NCBI GenBank assembly: GCA_018261955.1
Contig: JAGTRK010000005.1
Span: 99,748 to 137,814, forward strand
Length of the DNA stretch: 38,067 bases
Reading direction: 5' to 3'
Source: Burkholderiaceae bacterium
GTDB lineage: Bacteria; Pseudomonadota; Gammaproteobacteria; Burkholderiales; Burkholderiaceae
This document shows, in pieces, positions 1 through 8,809 of the stretch. The notes beneath the pieces are model-generated. The model was not told the DNA's origin, did no database searches, and saw only the letters and a program-made list of their open reading frames with translations. The first letter of the stretch is position 1. The number at the start of each line of letters is the position of its first letter. The position numbers and the translations under genes are program-made.

Positions 1-51
1 AAGTTCGTGAACTTATGGTTACAATTGAAAAAATTCTTTTTGGAGAACCCA

Positions 52-513
52 ATGAAAGTTTCTGAAATCTTAAACATCAAGGGTAATACGCTTTATACCT
101 CTTCCCCTGATGATTTTTTGTACGAGGCCATTGCAAAAATGGTTGAGTTGGACATCGGCTCGTTGGTGGTCTTGGAAAAAGGCAAGTTGGTGGGCATGTT
201 GACGTTCCGCGAGATTTTGGGCGCGATTCACCGCAATGGCGGTAAGGTGGCTGACCAAAAAGTCGAAGTGGCGTATGCGCGCAATCCGTTGGTGCTTGCG
301 CCTGAAATGAATGTGTTTGAGATGCGTCAGCAGATGCTTGATACGCACACGCGTTATGTGCCTGTGATGGATGGTGATTTGTTGATGGGAGTGCTCTCGT
401 TGTTTGATGTGGCAAAATCGATGATACAGGCGCAAAAATTAGAAAACGAAATGCTCAAAGCCTACATTCGCGATTGGCCTGAAGAAGACCCAAACAACGA
501 CCATTCGGTTTAA
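52..513 (+). CDS. CBS-domain protein
   Basis: A 153-residue protein made almost entirely of a tandem pair of CBS domains (about residues 5-60 and 75-135), recognisable from the SEILNIKG start, the DIGSLVVLEKGKLVGMLTFRE strand-turn pattern and the second RYVPVMDGDLLMGVLS unit. CBS pairs usually bind adenosine nucleotides and act as regulatory modules; stand-alone copies like this are common in Burkholderiales, and the target is not known. The ATG at 52 was chosen over upstream in-frame starts because a TGGAGA ribosome site lies at 41-46, and because translation from there starts directly with the domain. The gene is followed at once by a strong terminator, so it is a monocistronic unit or the last gene of one. 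Confidence 0.85.
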   Translation: MKVSEILNIKGNTLYTSSPDDFLYEAIAKMVELDIGSLVVLEKGKLVGMLTFREILGAIHRNGGKVADQKVEVAYARNPLVLAPEMNVFEMRQQMLDTHTRYVPVMDGDLLMGVLSLFDVAKSMIQAQKLENEMLKAYIRDWPEEDPNNDHSV

Positions 514-521
514 AACATTTA

Positions 522-544
522 AGGTGGGCATAGCCCACCTTTTT
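522..544 (+). terminator. Rho-independent terminator of the CBS gene
   Basis: A perfect stem AGGTGGGC / GCCCACCT (522-529 and 533-540) with a three-base ATA loop is followed by a run of T. It lies 8 bases after the CBS stop codon and separates that gene from rdgB. Confidence 0.9.
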
Positions 545-564
545 AATATTGTGTGGGTATAGAA

Positions 565-1185
565 ATGATTGCAAAAATAGTTTTGGCATCAAACAATGTT
601 GGCAAATTGACTGAATTTGAACGTTTGCTTGCACCGCTCTCCATCGAAGTGCAGGCGCAATCCGCATTCGACGTACCCGATTGCGATGAGCCATTTCACA
701 CCTTTGTTGAAAATGCTTTGCACAAAGCCCGTCATACGGCGCGTCATACGGGCTTGCCCGCATTGGCGGATGATTCGGGTGTCTGCGTGCCTGCGCTGAG
801 TGGCGCACCAGGGGTGTTTTCGGCGCGCTATGCGTCATTATTCACGCCAACCTTAAACCCCGATTTGAATCAAGACACGCAAAACAATCTGCAATTGATA
901 CAAAATTTGCGCGCAGTGGCGGACAAAAGTGCTTATTATTATTGTGTGCTGGTACTGGTGCGCCATGCCGATGACCCACAGCCGATGATTTGTGATGGCC
1001 AATGGTGGGGGCAAATTGTGGATGCACCGCAGGGTGAAAATGGCTTTGGCTATGACCCGTATTTTTTTGTACCCGAGTTAAATATGACCGCAGCGCAAAT
1101 GGATAAAGCACAAAAAAACGCCATCAGTCATCGGGCGATTGCGGTGCAAGGACTTATCGATAAATTAAAATCTCAAAAATTATAA
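565..1185 (+). CDS. rdgB: XTP/dITP (non-canonical purine NTP) pyrophosphatase RdgB
   Basis: RdgB/HAM1 family enzyme that hydrolyses XTP, dITP and ITP to the monophosphate and pyrophosphate, keeping deaminated purines out of DNA and RNA. The 206 residues match the family length (E. coli about 197). Family signatures are visible: KIVLASNN-GKL at the N-terminus, ALADDSGVCVPALSG with the catalytic acidic residues, GFGYDPYFFVPE for the base pocket, and ISHR near the C-terminus. The ATG at 565 was chosen over a GTG at 553 because the conserved N-terminus begins immediately after it. It ends 13 bases before the arginase gene, so the two are probably co-transcribed, although no functional link is evident. 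Confidence 0.93.
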   Translation: MIAKIVLASNNVGKLTEFERLLAPLSIEVQAQSAFDVPDCDEPFHTFVENALHKARHTARHTGLPALADDSGVCVPALSGAPGVFSARYASLFTPTLNPDLNQDTQNNLQLIQNLRAVADKSAYYYCVLVLVRHADDPQPMICDGQWWGQIVDAPQGENGFGYDPYFFVPELNMTAAQMDKAQKNAISHRAIAVQGLIDKLKSQKL

Positions 1186-1198
1186 AGCGAACATTGAT

Positions 1199-2128
1199 AT
1201 GAACACACATAAAACCATACAACTCATCGGTGTGCCCACCGATATCGGTGCGGGCGCACGCGGCGCATCGATGGGGCCTGAAGCCCTGCGCGTTGCGGGG
1301 ATTATCGAAATGTTGCGCGCGCATCAGTTGGAGGTCATTGATTCAGGCAACCTTGTTGGTCCTGCAAATCCGTGGCTACCCCCTGTCGGTGGTTATCGAC
1401 ACCTCAATGAAGTGTGCGCGTGGAATCAAACCTTGCACGATGCGTATTACGAGGTTTTGAAAAATAACCGTTTACCCATTACTTTGGGGGGCGATCATTG
1501 TTTGGGCATCGGTTCAATCAGCGCGGCGGCGCGCTATTGTCGTGAGACGGGCAAAGATTTGCGCGTATTGTGGTTGGATGCGCATGCAGATTTTAATACC
1601 AATGAACTCACGCCAACAGGCAATATCCACGGTATGCCTGTGGCGGTATTGAGTGGTATTGGCCCTGAAATCCTCACGCAGATTGGCGGACACACGCCCG
1701 CGATTTCAGCGGATGTGGTGCGTCAAATTGGCATTCGCAGTGTGGATGCAGGCGAAAAACGTTTGGTGCATCAAGCAGGCTTAGAAGTTTTTGACATGCG
1801 TTATATCGATGAAGAGGGCATGCGCGCAACGATGGAGCAGGCTTTGTTTGGCATGACTGAAAACACCCATTTGCACGTCAGTTTTGATGTGGATTTTCTT
1901 GACCCCACCATTGCGCCGGGGGTGGGCACGACGGTTGCGGGTGGACCGACGTATCGCGAGGCGCAGTTGTGCATGGAAATGATTGCCGATACAGGTCGCT
2001 TGGCTTCGCTGGATATTATGGAATTGAACCCAGCGTTTGATTTAAAAAATCAAACCGCGCTGTTGGCAGTGGATTTGGTGGATAGTTTGTTTGGCAAATC
2101 CACTTTGATGCGCACCCCATCGCTTTGA
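1199..2128 (+). CDS. rocF: Arginase
   Basis: Ureohydrolase family, most like arginases, which convert L-arginine to ornithine and urea. The binuclear manganese ligands are all in place: GGDHCLGIGS, WLDAHADFN and SFDVDFLDP. The 309-residue length is typical. The substrate call (arginase rather than agmatinase or formimidoylglutamase) rests on the N-terminal IGVPTDIGAGARGASMGPEALR segment and the N-x-HGMP loop; agmatinase is less likely but not excluded. No urease or ornithine genes lie beside it. It starts 13 bases after rdgB with only a weak ribosome site, consistent with read-through translation from that gene. Confidence 0.88.
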   Translation: MNTHKTIQLIGVPTDIGAGARGASMGPEALRVAGIIEMLRAHQLEVIDSGNLVGPANPWLPPVGGYRHLNEVCAWNQTLHDAYYEVLKNNRLPITLGGDHCLGIGSISAAARYCRETGKDLRVLWLDAHADFNTNELTPTGNIHGMPVAVLSGIGPEILTQIGGHTPAISADVVRQIGIRSVDAGEKRLVHQAGLEVFDMRYIDEEGMRATMEQALFGMTENTHLHVSFDVDFLDPTIAPGVGTTVAGGPTYREAQLCMEMIADTGRLASLDIMELNPAFDLKNQTALLAVDLVDSLFGKSTLMRTPSL

Positions 2129-2155
2129 TTTGGCTATCATTATCGGGAGTTGATG

Positions 2156-2575
2156 ATGTCTAAGATAGACAAAATGTCTTGGTACGCGCGATTTGCAAAA
2201 GCCACCTCGCGTTTTTGCGGACGTCCACCCGTGTTTTCCGTTGCGGTTGGCGTGATTGTGTTGTGGATTATTACGGGACCTGTTTTTCACTTTAGTGACA
2301 CGTGGCAATTGGTCATCAATACGGGCACGACGATTATCACTTTTTTGATGGTGTTTTTAATTCAAAACACCCAGAATCGCGATACCGAGGCGATACAAAT
2401 TAAATTGGACGAACTCATACGTGCGCACCAAGGCGCGCACAATGCTTTGCTCGATTTAGAGGAACTCGACGATGTGCAATTAGAAGCGTTTCGCGAAAAA
2501 TATCAATCGCTGGCACGCTTGGCACGAAATGAGTTGAGTAAAGGCAATCTGGACACCGATACGCCTGAGCCGTAA
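2156..2575 (+). CDS. Low-affinity iron permease (Fet4-like) family membrane protein
   Basis: A 139-residue protein with two hydrophobic segments (about residues 26-46 and 54-70) followed by a charged helical tail. The family signature is the stretch around ITFLMVFLIQNTQNRDT leading into a LDELI helix, characteristic of the bacterial proteins assigned to the low-affinity iron permease family. The bacterial members are much shorter than yeast Fet4 and transport has not been demonstrated for most of them, so the function is open. Of three consecutive possible starts (TTG 2150, ATG 2153, ATG 2156), 2156 has the best distance from the GGGAG at 2145-2149. It follows the arginase gene by 27 bases. 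Confidence 0.75.
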   Translation: MSKIDKMSWYARFAKATSRFCGRPPVFSVAVGVIVLWIITGPVFHFSDTWQLVINTGTTIITFLMVFLIQNTQNRDTEAIQIKLDELIRAHQGAHNALLDLEELDDVQLEAFREKYQSLARLARNELSKGNLDTDTPEP

Positions 2576-2632
2576 TCTCGGTTTTATGTTTGATGTGTAC
2601 ACCCCGTCGGTTTGGTTTGTTTGAGATTGCAA

Positions 2633-2645
2633 ACTGTGACACAGT
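2633..2645. promoter_or_regulatory. Short palindrome upstream of hypF
   Basis: ACTGTG-A-CACAGT, two six-base arms around one base, lies 32 bases before the hypF ATG in a 102-base gap. This position suits an operator or the 5' leader of hypF, but no clear -35/-10 pair was recognised. It may be chance. Confidence 0.25.
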
Positions 2646-2677
2646 CGATTTTTTGTACTGAGGAAACTCAATTGACA

Positions 2678-5014
2678 ATGTATCTGCAACGCTGGCAAAT
2701 TCGAGTCACAGGTGTGGTGCAAGGCGTGGGCTTTCGCCCGTTTGTCTATGCGCTTGCACAACAGTTTTCTTTGAACGGCTGGGTACTCAATGATGCGGAT
2801 GGGGTGCTGATTGAACTCGATGCGCAGGAGTCGACGTTGCATGATTTTATTGTGCAAATCAAAACCAGTGCACCACCTTTGTCGCAGATTCATGAGATTC
2901 ACATTTATGCACAGGGCGTTGCACACCCGTTGCACAGCGCATTTACCATTCGCCATTCGCAAGTCGGTGGCGATCCTTCCGTGGTTGTGGCGACCGACAG
3001 CCATGTGTGCGCCGATTGTCTGCGCGAAATGCGTAATCCCGCAGATAGACGTTATCAATACCCATTTATCAACTGTACCCATTGCGGCCCGCGATTCTCC
3101 ATCATCAAAAGCCTGCCCTACGATCGTGCGAGTACGACGATGGATGCGTTTGCGATGTGCTCAGACTGTTTGACAGAATACCAAAATCCACTGTCGCGTC
3201 GTTACCATGCTCAACCCATTGCCTGCCCAAAGTGTGGCCCCAGACTTGAACTGATTGCTCGGGATGGCGCGCGGGTGTACGGCACGGACGCATTGACGCA
3301 AGCCAACGCTGCGCTGAACAATGGGCAAATTGTCGCGGTAAAAAGTATTGGTGGATTTCATCTTGCGGTCAATGCGCGCGATGGAGCAGCAGTGGCGCGA
3401 CTGCGTGCACGCAAACGGCGCGATGCCAAGCCTTTTGCGGTAATGGCGCGTGATGTTGAAACAGTTAAACAATGGGCGCAGTTGAGTGAGTTGGAGCGTG
3501 GATATTTAGAGTCGCCAGCACGTCCGATTGTGTTGTTGAAAAAACGTTCTGAGCAAAAGGGATCGGACATACTCGCGCCGCACAACCCATCCATTGGCAT
3601 GATGTTGCCATCCGCGCCTTTGCATTATTTGCTGTTGGACAAACTGGATGTATTGGTGATGACCAGTGGCAATGTGTCGGGACAGCCGATTGAATTTACC
3701 AACGAGGGCGCGATAGCGCGATTGTTCGATGTGGCGGACGTGATTTTAGCGAATGACCGCGATATCCACATGCGCATTGATGACTCGGTTATTCGCGTCA
3801 CGGAGCACGCAAATTTACCCGAGCCTCTGATTACTTATATACGCAAAGCACGAGGGTATGCACCCTATCCAATTGATATTGGGCTGTGTCCTCAGACCGA
3901 CGCATCCAGCCAAATCATCGCCCTCGGTGCAGAACTCAAAACCACGATTGCACTGTCTAAACAAAATCGCGTCTACATCAGCCAACACATTGGTGACTTG
4001 AAAAACCACGACACAAGGGCATCACACCAACTGATTGCTGAGCATTTGGCAAATTTATATCAATTGCAACCGCGCATCACTGTTGGCGATATGCACCCCT
4101 CGTTTAATGCCATTGAATACAGTCCGTTCGTCAGCAGTACCCACATGCAACAGGTTCAACACCACCATGCGCACATGGCAGCGTGCATGGCGGACAATGG
4201 TTTGAGTAAATCATCGGGCAAAACCCTTGGCGTGATTTTTGATGGTGCGGGCTTTGGTGCGGATGGCACAATTTGGGGTGGAGAGTTTCTCTACGGTGAC
4301 TATGCGCAGGTGACTCGGGTCGCGTATTTGCGCCACATCCCTTTGAGTGGCGGGGATGCTGCCGTATATGAACCTGTGCGCACGGCGTTTGCTTTGGTCA
4401 AAAATTCAGACAGTGCAAATCTTGCGCAGCATTGTGACAGCATTGCCAGCCTGTGTACACTGAGTGCGACCCAACGCAACGTGTTTGCGCACATGATGGA
4501 CAAACAACTCAAGACATTCCTCGCATCCAGCATGGGACGTTTATTTGATGGTGTGGCGGCATTGCTTGGTATTTGCACCCACGCAGAGTACGAGGCGCAA
4601 GGACCAATTGAGTTGGAGGGTTTGTTACAGCGTGATTTGACCATGGTTGCTGGGTACGAATTTGGCTTTGATTTATCTGCCCATGCCCCCACCGTCATTG
4701 ACTATGCGCCTGTTATCCGTGCAATTATCAATGATATTCAAGCGCATATTCCCATCGCCACCATCAGCCGAAAATTCCATTCAGGCGTGGTGCAGATGGT
4801 GGTGCGTGTGTGCCAAGACCTACACGCCCATCATCCACTCAATCAAGTTGTGCTCTCAGGCGGTGTATTTCTCAATGAATTTCTCTGCGTCAACACCCTA
4901 ATTGCCCTGCGTCAAGCAGGCATGACTGCTTACGCACATAAAAATGTGCCGAGCAATGATGGCGGGATTTCTTTGGGGCAGGTGATGGTGGCGCGAACGC
5001 GTCAGATGCCATAA
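2678..5014 (+). CDS. hypF: Carbamoyltransferase HypF, hydrogenase maturation
   Basis: HypF uses carbamoyl phosphate and ATP to carbamoylate the C-terminal cysteine of HypE; the group becomes the cyanide ligands of the hydrogenase iron. The 778 residues (E. coli 750) show the full domain order: an N-terminal acylphosphatase-like domain with VQGVGFRPF (residues 14-22); two zinc fingers of the CxxC-x18-CxxC type around residues 110-185; a YrdC-like nucleotide-binding domain; and a C-terminal Kae1/carbamoyltransferase domain with the metal-binding HHHAH motif near residue 493 and FDGAGFGADG. The ATG at 2678 is preferred; a TTG at 2672 lies better placed from the AGGAA at 2661. Unusually, the gene stands on the opposite strand and converges on hypE with 14 bases between stop codons. 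Confidence 0.96.
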   Translation: MYLQRWQIRVTGVVQGVGFRPFVYALAQQFSLNGWVLNDADGVLIELDAQESTLHDFIVQIKTSAPPLSQIHEIHIYAQGVAHPLHSAFTIRHSQVGGDPSVVVATDSHVCADCLREMRNPADRRYQYPFINCTHCGPRFSIIKSLPYDRASTTMDAFAMCSDCLTEYQNPLSRRYHAQPIACPKCGPRLELIARDGARVYGTDALTQANAALNNGQIVAVKSIGGFHLAVNARDGAAVARLRARKRRDAKPFAVMARDVETVKQWAQLSELERGYLESPARPIVLLKKRSEQKGSDILAPHNPSIGMMLPSAPLHYLLLDKLDVLVMTSGNVSGQPIEFTNEGAIARLFDVADVILANDRDIHMRIDDSVIRVTEHANLPEPLITYIRKARGYAPYPIDIGLCPQTDASSQIIALGAELKTTIALSKQNRVYISQHIGDLKNHDTRASHQLIAEHLANLYQLQPRITVGDMHPSFNAIEYSPFVSSTHMQQVQHHHAHMAACMADNGLSKSSGKTLGVIFDGAGFGADGTIWGGEFLYGDYAQVTRVAYLRHIPLSGGDAAVYEPVRTAFALVKNSDSANLAQHCDSIASLCTLSATQRNVFAHMMDKQLKTFLASSMGRLFDGVAALLGICTHAEYEAQGPIELEGLLQRDLTMVAGYEFGFDLSAHAPTVIDYAPVIRAIINDIQAHIPIATISRKFHSGVVQMVVRVCQDLHAHHPLNQVVLSGGVFLNEFLCVNTLIALRQAGMTAYAHKNVPSNDGGISLGQVMVARTRQMP

Positions 5015-5028
5015 AAATGCCAGCCGTT

Positions 5029-6084
5029 TCAACAAATTCTTGGCAGCGGTTCACCCGTCAACCAATCCACCACACGCCGTCCGCCTAAGCGGGTTTGCAT
5101 TTGCACAAAGCAATGCTCGTCCGCCACAACCGTGCCAATGATGCTTGCCATCTCGCCCAATGGGTGAGCGCGCAAGGTCGAAAGGGCGGTTTGGGCATAC
5201 TCGGGCGACACGATGGCAATGAGTTTGCCCTCGTTGGCGATGTAGAGCGGGTCAAGTCCGAGCAATTCACACGCGGCTTCGGTCTGCGGTTTGAGTGGAA
5301 TGCTTGACTCCATTAACTCGATACCGACTTGCGACTGTACGGCGATTTCGTTGAGCGTGGTCGCAAGCCCGCCACGGGTGGGGTCGCGCAGGGTTTTGAG
5401 TGTACCTGCTGGCAATGCGTCCAACAACGCGGCGGTGAGCGTGTGCAATGCCGCGCTGTCGGATTCGATTTGGCTGTCAAACTGTAGCGATTCGCGTTGC
5501 GCGAGCACCGCCACGCCATGATCGGCAATTGAGCCTGAGAGCAGTACCACGTCGCCAATGCGTGCATTTGTGCCACTGATTGTGTGTTTGGTGGAGGCAA
5601 TGCCGACACCTGTGGTGCTGATGAATACGCCATCGCCTTTACCTTGCTCGACCACTTTGGTGTCGCCCGAAACGATGGACACACCTGCATCGCGCGCGGC
5701 TTGCCCCATCGATTCGACGATGGTTTTCAACGTGGACAGTGCCAAGCCTTCTTCGATAATGAAACTACAGGTGAGGTACAGCGGTGTCGCACCCATCATG
5801 GCAACGTCATTGATGGTGCCATGTACCGCGAGTTTGCCGATGTCAGAACCTGGGAAAAACAGCGGTTGCACCACGTGTCCATCGGTGCTCATTACCCATT
5901 CGCTACCCGCTGGTAATGCAGGCAAACGTGCGCCGTCATCGCCTTGGCGTAAATATTCATTGTCAAAGGCTTTGGCAAAAATCTCGTCGATGAGTTGTTT
6001 GGATGCGCGCCCACCCGCGCCGTGGTTCATGTCCACACGACCGTTGTTTAAATCCAATGGGCGGATGTAGTTTTTTTTGACCAT
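5029..6084 (-). CDS. hypE: Carbamoyl dehydratase HypE, hydrogenase maturation
   Basis: HypE accepts the carbamoyl group from HypF on its C-terminal cysteine, dehydrates it with ATP to a thiocyanate, and hands cyanide to iron in the HypC-HypD complex. The 351-residue protein has the PurM/ThiL-like fold signatures: MNHGAGGR near the N-terminus, VSGDTKVVEQGKGDG, and DPTRGGLATTLNE. It ends in PRIC, the exact C-terminal tetrapeptide carrying the acceptor cysteine. The start at 6084 has an AAAGGA ribosome site and is 6 bases from the hypD stop. It is the last gene of the long hydrogenase operon. Confidence 0.96.
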   Translation of the reverse strand: MVKKNYIRPLDLNNGRVDMNHGAGGRASKQLIDEIFAKAFDNEYLRQGDDGARLPALPAGSEWVMSTDGHVVQPLFFPGSDIGKLAVHGTINDVAMMGATPLYLTCSFIIEEGLALSTLKTIVESMGQAARDAGVSIVSGDTKVVEQGKGDGVFISTTGVGIASTKHTISGTNARIGDVVLLSGSIADHGVAVLAQRESLQFDSQIESDSAALHTLTAALLDALPAGTLKTLRDPTRGGLATTLNEIAVQSQVGIELMESSIPLKPQTEAACELLGLDPLYIANEGKLIAIVSPEYAQTALSTLRAHPLGEMASIIGTVVADEHCFVQMQTRLGGRRVVDWLTGEPLPRIC

Positions 6085-6090
6085 ATTGGT

Positions 6091-7224
6091 TTATCCTTTT
6101 GCAATAGCGATATCTCTAAACCGCCCATACGAGTAATGCGCGGCGCACGCGCCTTCACTTGATACCATACACGCACCAGTGGGGGATTCTGGGGTGCAGA
6201 CATTGCCAAACAGTTTGCAATCGATTGGGGTTTTGACCCCGCGCAGTATGGCGGCGCATTCGCATTGTTTGTGGTCTGGTACGGATTGGTAGTTGGGCGA
6301 GAATTTGAGTTCGGCATCCAAGGCGCGGTATTTTTTGTTTAATCTCAAAGCCGATTTCGGCATTTCACCCAAACCGCGCCATTCAAAGGTTTCACGCAGT
6401 TCGAACACATCTGCCATGGCATCAATGGCGGCGGCATTGCCCGTCGGGTTGACCGCGCGGATGAATTCATTTTCGACCTCGTGCCGTCCTTCGTTGACTT
6501 GACGCACCAGCATGAGAATGGCTTGCAGTACGTCCAAAGGTTCAAATCCTGCGATGACCACGGGCTTTTGATAGTTTTTGGCAAATGGCGCATACGCGTC
6601 CGAGCCGATGATGATGGAGACGTGCGCAGGACCGACAAAGCCTTCAAGCGTCACCGCTTCGCCCTTGGGTGCGGAGTCCAAGATATAGGCAATCGCGGGT
6701 GGTGTGAGCACATGACAGCACAGTATGGAAAAATTGCTGATGCCTTCGCGCAAAGCCGCCTGCGCCACCATCGCAGTTGGCGGTGTGGTGGTTTCAAAGC
6801 CGATGGCGAAAAATACCACTTCGCGCTCAGGGTTGTCGCGCGCCAATTGCAACGCATCGCTGGCCGAATAGACCATGCGCACGTCCGCACCACGCGCTTT
6901 GGCTTTGATGAGCGATAGTCCATCGCTGGCAGGCACACGCATGGTGTCGCCATAGGTGCAGAGGATGACATTGTGTTTGAGTGCGAGTTCAATCGCTTGG
7001 TCAATGCGTCCGATGGGCAACACGCATACGGGGCAACCAGGCCCGTGTATCATTTTCACGTTGGGTGGTAATAACTCGGTTACGCCATAACGCGCAATTG
7101 CGTGTGTGTGTCCACCGCAAAACTCCATCAGCTTGTACTCGCGCGCAGGGTCAACTTCAGCATGGATGCGCGCGCTGATGGCTTTTGCCGCGGCTGGATC
7201 GCGGTATTCGTCGATGTATTTCAT
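6091..7224 (-). CDS. hypD: HypD, Fe(CN)2CO assembly scaffold
   Basis: HypD, with HypC, is the platform on which iron receives its cyanide and CO ligands. The 377 residues agree with the family (E. coli 373). The conserved cysteine motifs are present: MEFCGGHTHAI, HGPGCPVCV, and the C-terminal [4Fe-4S] set within a segment containing CECAAILRG, CKLFGNVCTP and GACMVSSEGACAAHY. The start codon overlaps the hypC stop as ATGA at 7221-7224, so the two partners are translationally coupled. Confidence 0.96.
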   Translation of the reverse strand: MKYIDEYRDPAAAKAISARIHAEVDPAREYKLMEFCGGHTHAIARYGVTELLPPNVKMIHGPGCPVCVLPIGRIDQAIELALKHNVILCTYGDTMRVPASDGLSLIKAKARGADVRMVYSASDALQLARDNPEREVVFFAIGFETTTPPTAMVAQAALREGISNFSILCCHVLTPPAIAYILDSAPKGEAVTLEGFVGPAHVSIIIGSDAYAPFAKNYQKPVVIAGFEPLDVLQAILMLVRQVNEGRHEVENEFIRAVNPTGNAAAIDAMADVFELRETFEWRGLGEMPKSALRLNKKYRALDAELKFSPNYQSVPDHKQCECAAILRGVKTPIDCKLFGNVCTPESPTGACMVSSEGACAAHYSYGRFRDIAIAKG

Positions 7225-7454
7225 GTTTGAGCACCTTCTATTTGTCCCAGTTCGCCAAATAATTGAAGCGTGCGCTCGGCTTCCTCTGGTTCAATCAAAC
7301 CAATCGCATAGCCGACGTGCACCACCACGTAGTCATTGAGTTTGACATCGGGCACAAGTTCAATGGAAATATCTTTTTTAATCCCGCCCAAGTCTATGGT
7401 GGCTTGGGTAGGGCTGTGGATGGCGACGATTTTGGCGGGTAGGGCTAAACACAT
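7221..7454 (-). CDS. hypC: HypC chaperone
   Basis: A 77-residue HypC/HybG-type chaperone that carries the Fe(CN)2CO unit from HypD to the apo large subunit. It begins MCLALPAKI, with the essential Cys2 exposed after removal of the initiator methionine. The start at 7454 (rather than upstream in-frame codons) is fixed by that N-terminus and by a GGAG ribosome site 7 bases upstream. The operon also carries a second member of the family, hoxL, so this copy is probably the general Hyp partner and hoxL the one dedicated to the membrane-bound enzyme, as in Cupriavidus necator. Confidence 0.95.
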   Translation of the reverse strand: MCLALPAKIVAIHSPTQATIDLGGIKKDISIELVPDVKLNDYVVVHVGYAIGLIEPEEAERTLQLFGELGQIEGAQT

Positions 7455-7494
7455 TCTGTGCTCCTGTAATGATTCGGTGTACTGCAGATGCGAT

Positions 7495-8400
7495 TTATGA
7501 TTTTTGCAACCAAGCCAACCACTCATCCATTCCCGCGCCTGAAGTCGCGGACACTTGGATGATGTCGATGGTTGGATTGACGCGTTTGGCGAATGCTATG
7601 CATTTATCCAGATCGAAATTCAGGTAGGGCAGTAAATCAATTTTGTTTAACACCATAACACTGGCGGCGGCGAACATATCGGGGTATTTGAGCGGTTTGT
7701 CCTCGCCTTCGGTGACCGACAGTATGGCAACTTTGGCCCTTTCGCCCAAATCCCACATCGCTGGGCAGACAAGGTTGCCGACGTTTTCGATGAATAAAAT
7801 TGTGCTGGCATTCGCTGTTCTGTGGTCGGCATGGTCTTTGTGAACTGGGCTAAAGGTCATGCTTGCCAAGTTGGCGGTGCTTGCTGGCGCGTGTAGGTGT
7901 GCGTGCGTATGATTGTGACCTTCACCGTGGCTGTGGTCGTGTATGGACAATGCGTTGAACGCGCGCTCAATCATCATTGCGTCCAAATGACAGCCCTTGC
8001 CCGTGTTGACCTGTATCGCAGGTGCGCCCGTGGCACGGATGCGGTCGGCATCGTTGGAGGTTTGTTGGTCGCCTTCGATGACAGCAACTTGTGTTTTAGG
8101 ATGACGGGTTTTTAATGCTTCGATGGTCGCGCACAGCAGGGTGGTTTTGCCCGAGCCTGGGCTGGACACGAGGTTAAATGCACGCACGCTATGTGAGTCA
8201 AAATGCGCGCGGTTGCGTTGTGCGATTTCGTTGTTCGCACCGAGTACGTCTTGCTCCAATTTAATCGTGCGTGCTTGGGACACGTTTGGCAAACTCACAC
8301 CAGCGATGCCTTGCCCAAAGTGCAAATCGCCCATTGGGTTGGCTTTGATGTGTTCTTGATGTTCCATGGTGGCGTTGCCACAGCCGCAGACGGTACACAT
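7495..8400 (-). CDS. hypB: Nickel-inserting GTPase HypB with an internal histidine-rich insert
   Basis: HypB is the SIMIBI-class GTPase that works with HypA to put nickel into the large subunit. Visible: N-terminal metal site MCTVCGCG (residues 1-8); P-loop PGSGKTT (81-87); EGDQQT with the conserved Asp; the GKGCHLDA zinc/nickel Cys-His at 137-138; [11 protein letters not shown] (switch II, 203-213); and the guanine-specific NKID motif. It is 301 residues long. The odd feature is about 45 extra residues (about 153-198, DNA about 7807-7941) between the helix after GCHLDA and the ILFIENVG strand, containing eleven histidines, eight of them in 154-170. Most His-rich HypB proteins carry that segment near the N-terminus. 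The ribosome site is GGAG. Confidence 0.95.
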   Translation of the reverse strand: MCTVCGCGNATMEHQEHIKANPMGDLHFGQGIAGVSLPNVSQARTIKLEQDVLGANNEIAQRNRAHFDSHSVRAFNLVSSPGSGKTTLLCATIEALKTRHPKTQVAVIEGDQQTSNDADRIRATGAPAIQVNTGKGCHLDAMMIERAFNALSIHDHSHGEGHNHTHAHLHAPASTANLASMTFSPVHKDHADHRTANASTILFIENVGNLVCPAMWDLGERAKVAILSVTEGEDKPLKYPDMFAAASVMVLNKIDLLPYLNFDLDKCIAFAKRVNPTIDIIQVSATSGAGMDEWLAWLQKS

Positions 8401-8464
8401 ATTTTTCTCCTAACTTTTCATTTGCAACCAGCATCAACTCCATGCGGAAATAATGCTAAATTTT

Positions 8465-8809
8465 TTAATCAATCACCACCATATCCACCACGCGCAACTC
8501 CGTGCCCGTGGTCGCTTGAATTTGGTAGCCATTGCATTTTGGACAGGCTTGTCCGCGTTCGGTAATCTCAACGGTTTGGCTGCATTGCATACACCACGCC
8601 TGCGCAGGGGGTGTATCAATCACAATCTGCGCGCCGTGCAAAATACCCGATTGGCTCATGGTGTCAAGCGCAAATTGCAGGGCGGAAATTTCTACACCTG
8701 CCAGTGCGCCGACTTCTAAACGCAATTCTTGTACGCGCGTGAATTGCTCGCGTTGTGCCGATTGCTCGACCAAATCCAAAATGCCTTGCGCCAAACTCAT
8801 TTCGTGCAT
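8465..8809 (-). CDS. hypA: HypA nickel metallochaperone
   Basis: A 114-residue HypA. The N-terminal MHE supplies the nickel-binding His2, and the structural zinc site is CxxC-x12-CxxC with Cys73, 76, 89 and 92. It partners HypB in nickel delivery to the hydrogenase large subunit. The start at 8809 is required to keep the MHE terminus, and it overlaps the end of hoxV by 13 bases. A 64-base gap separates it from hypB. Confidence 0.95.
   Translation of the reverse strand: MHEMSLAQGILDLVEQSAQREQFTRVQELRLEVGALAGVEISALQFALDTMSQSGILHGAQIVIDTPPAQAWCMQCSQTVEITERGQACPKCNGYQIQATTGTELRVVDMVVID

Noticed and set aside
5015..5028. A terminator between the convergent hypF and hypE genes
   Set aside because: Only a TGCCA/TGGCA pairing with a long loop is possible around the stop codons; not convincing.
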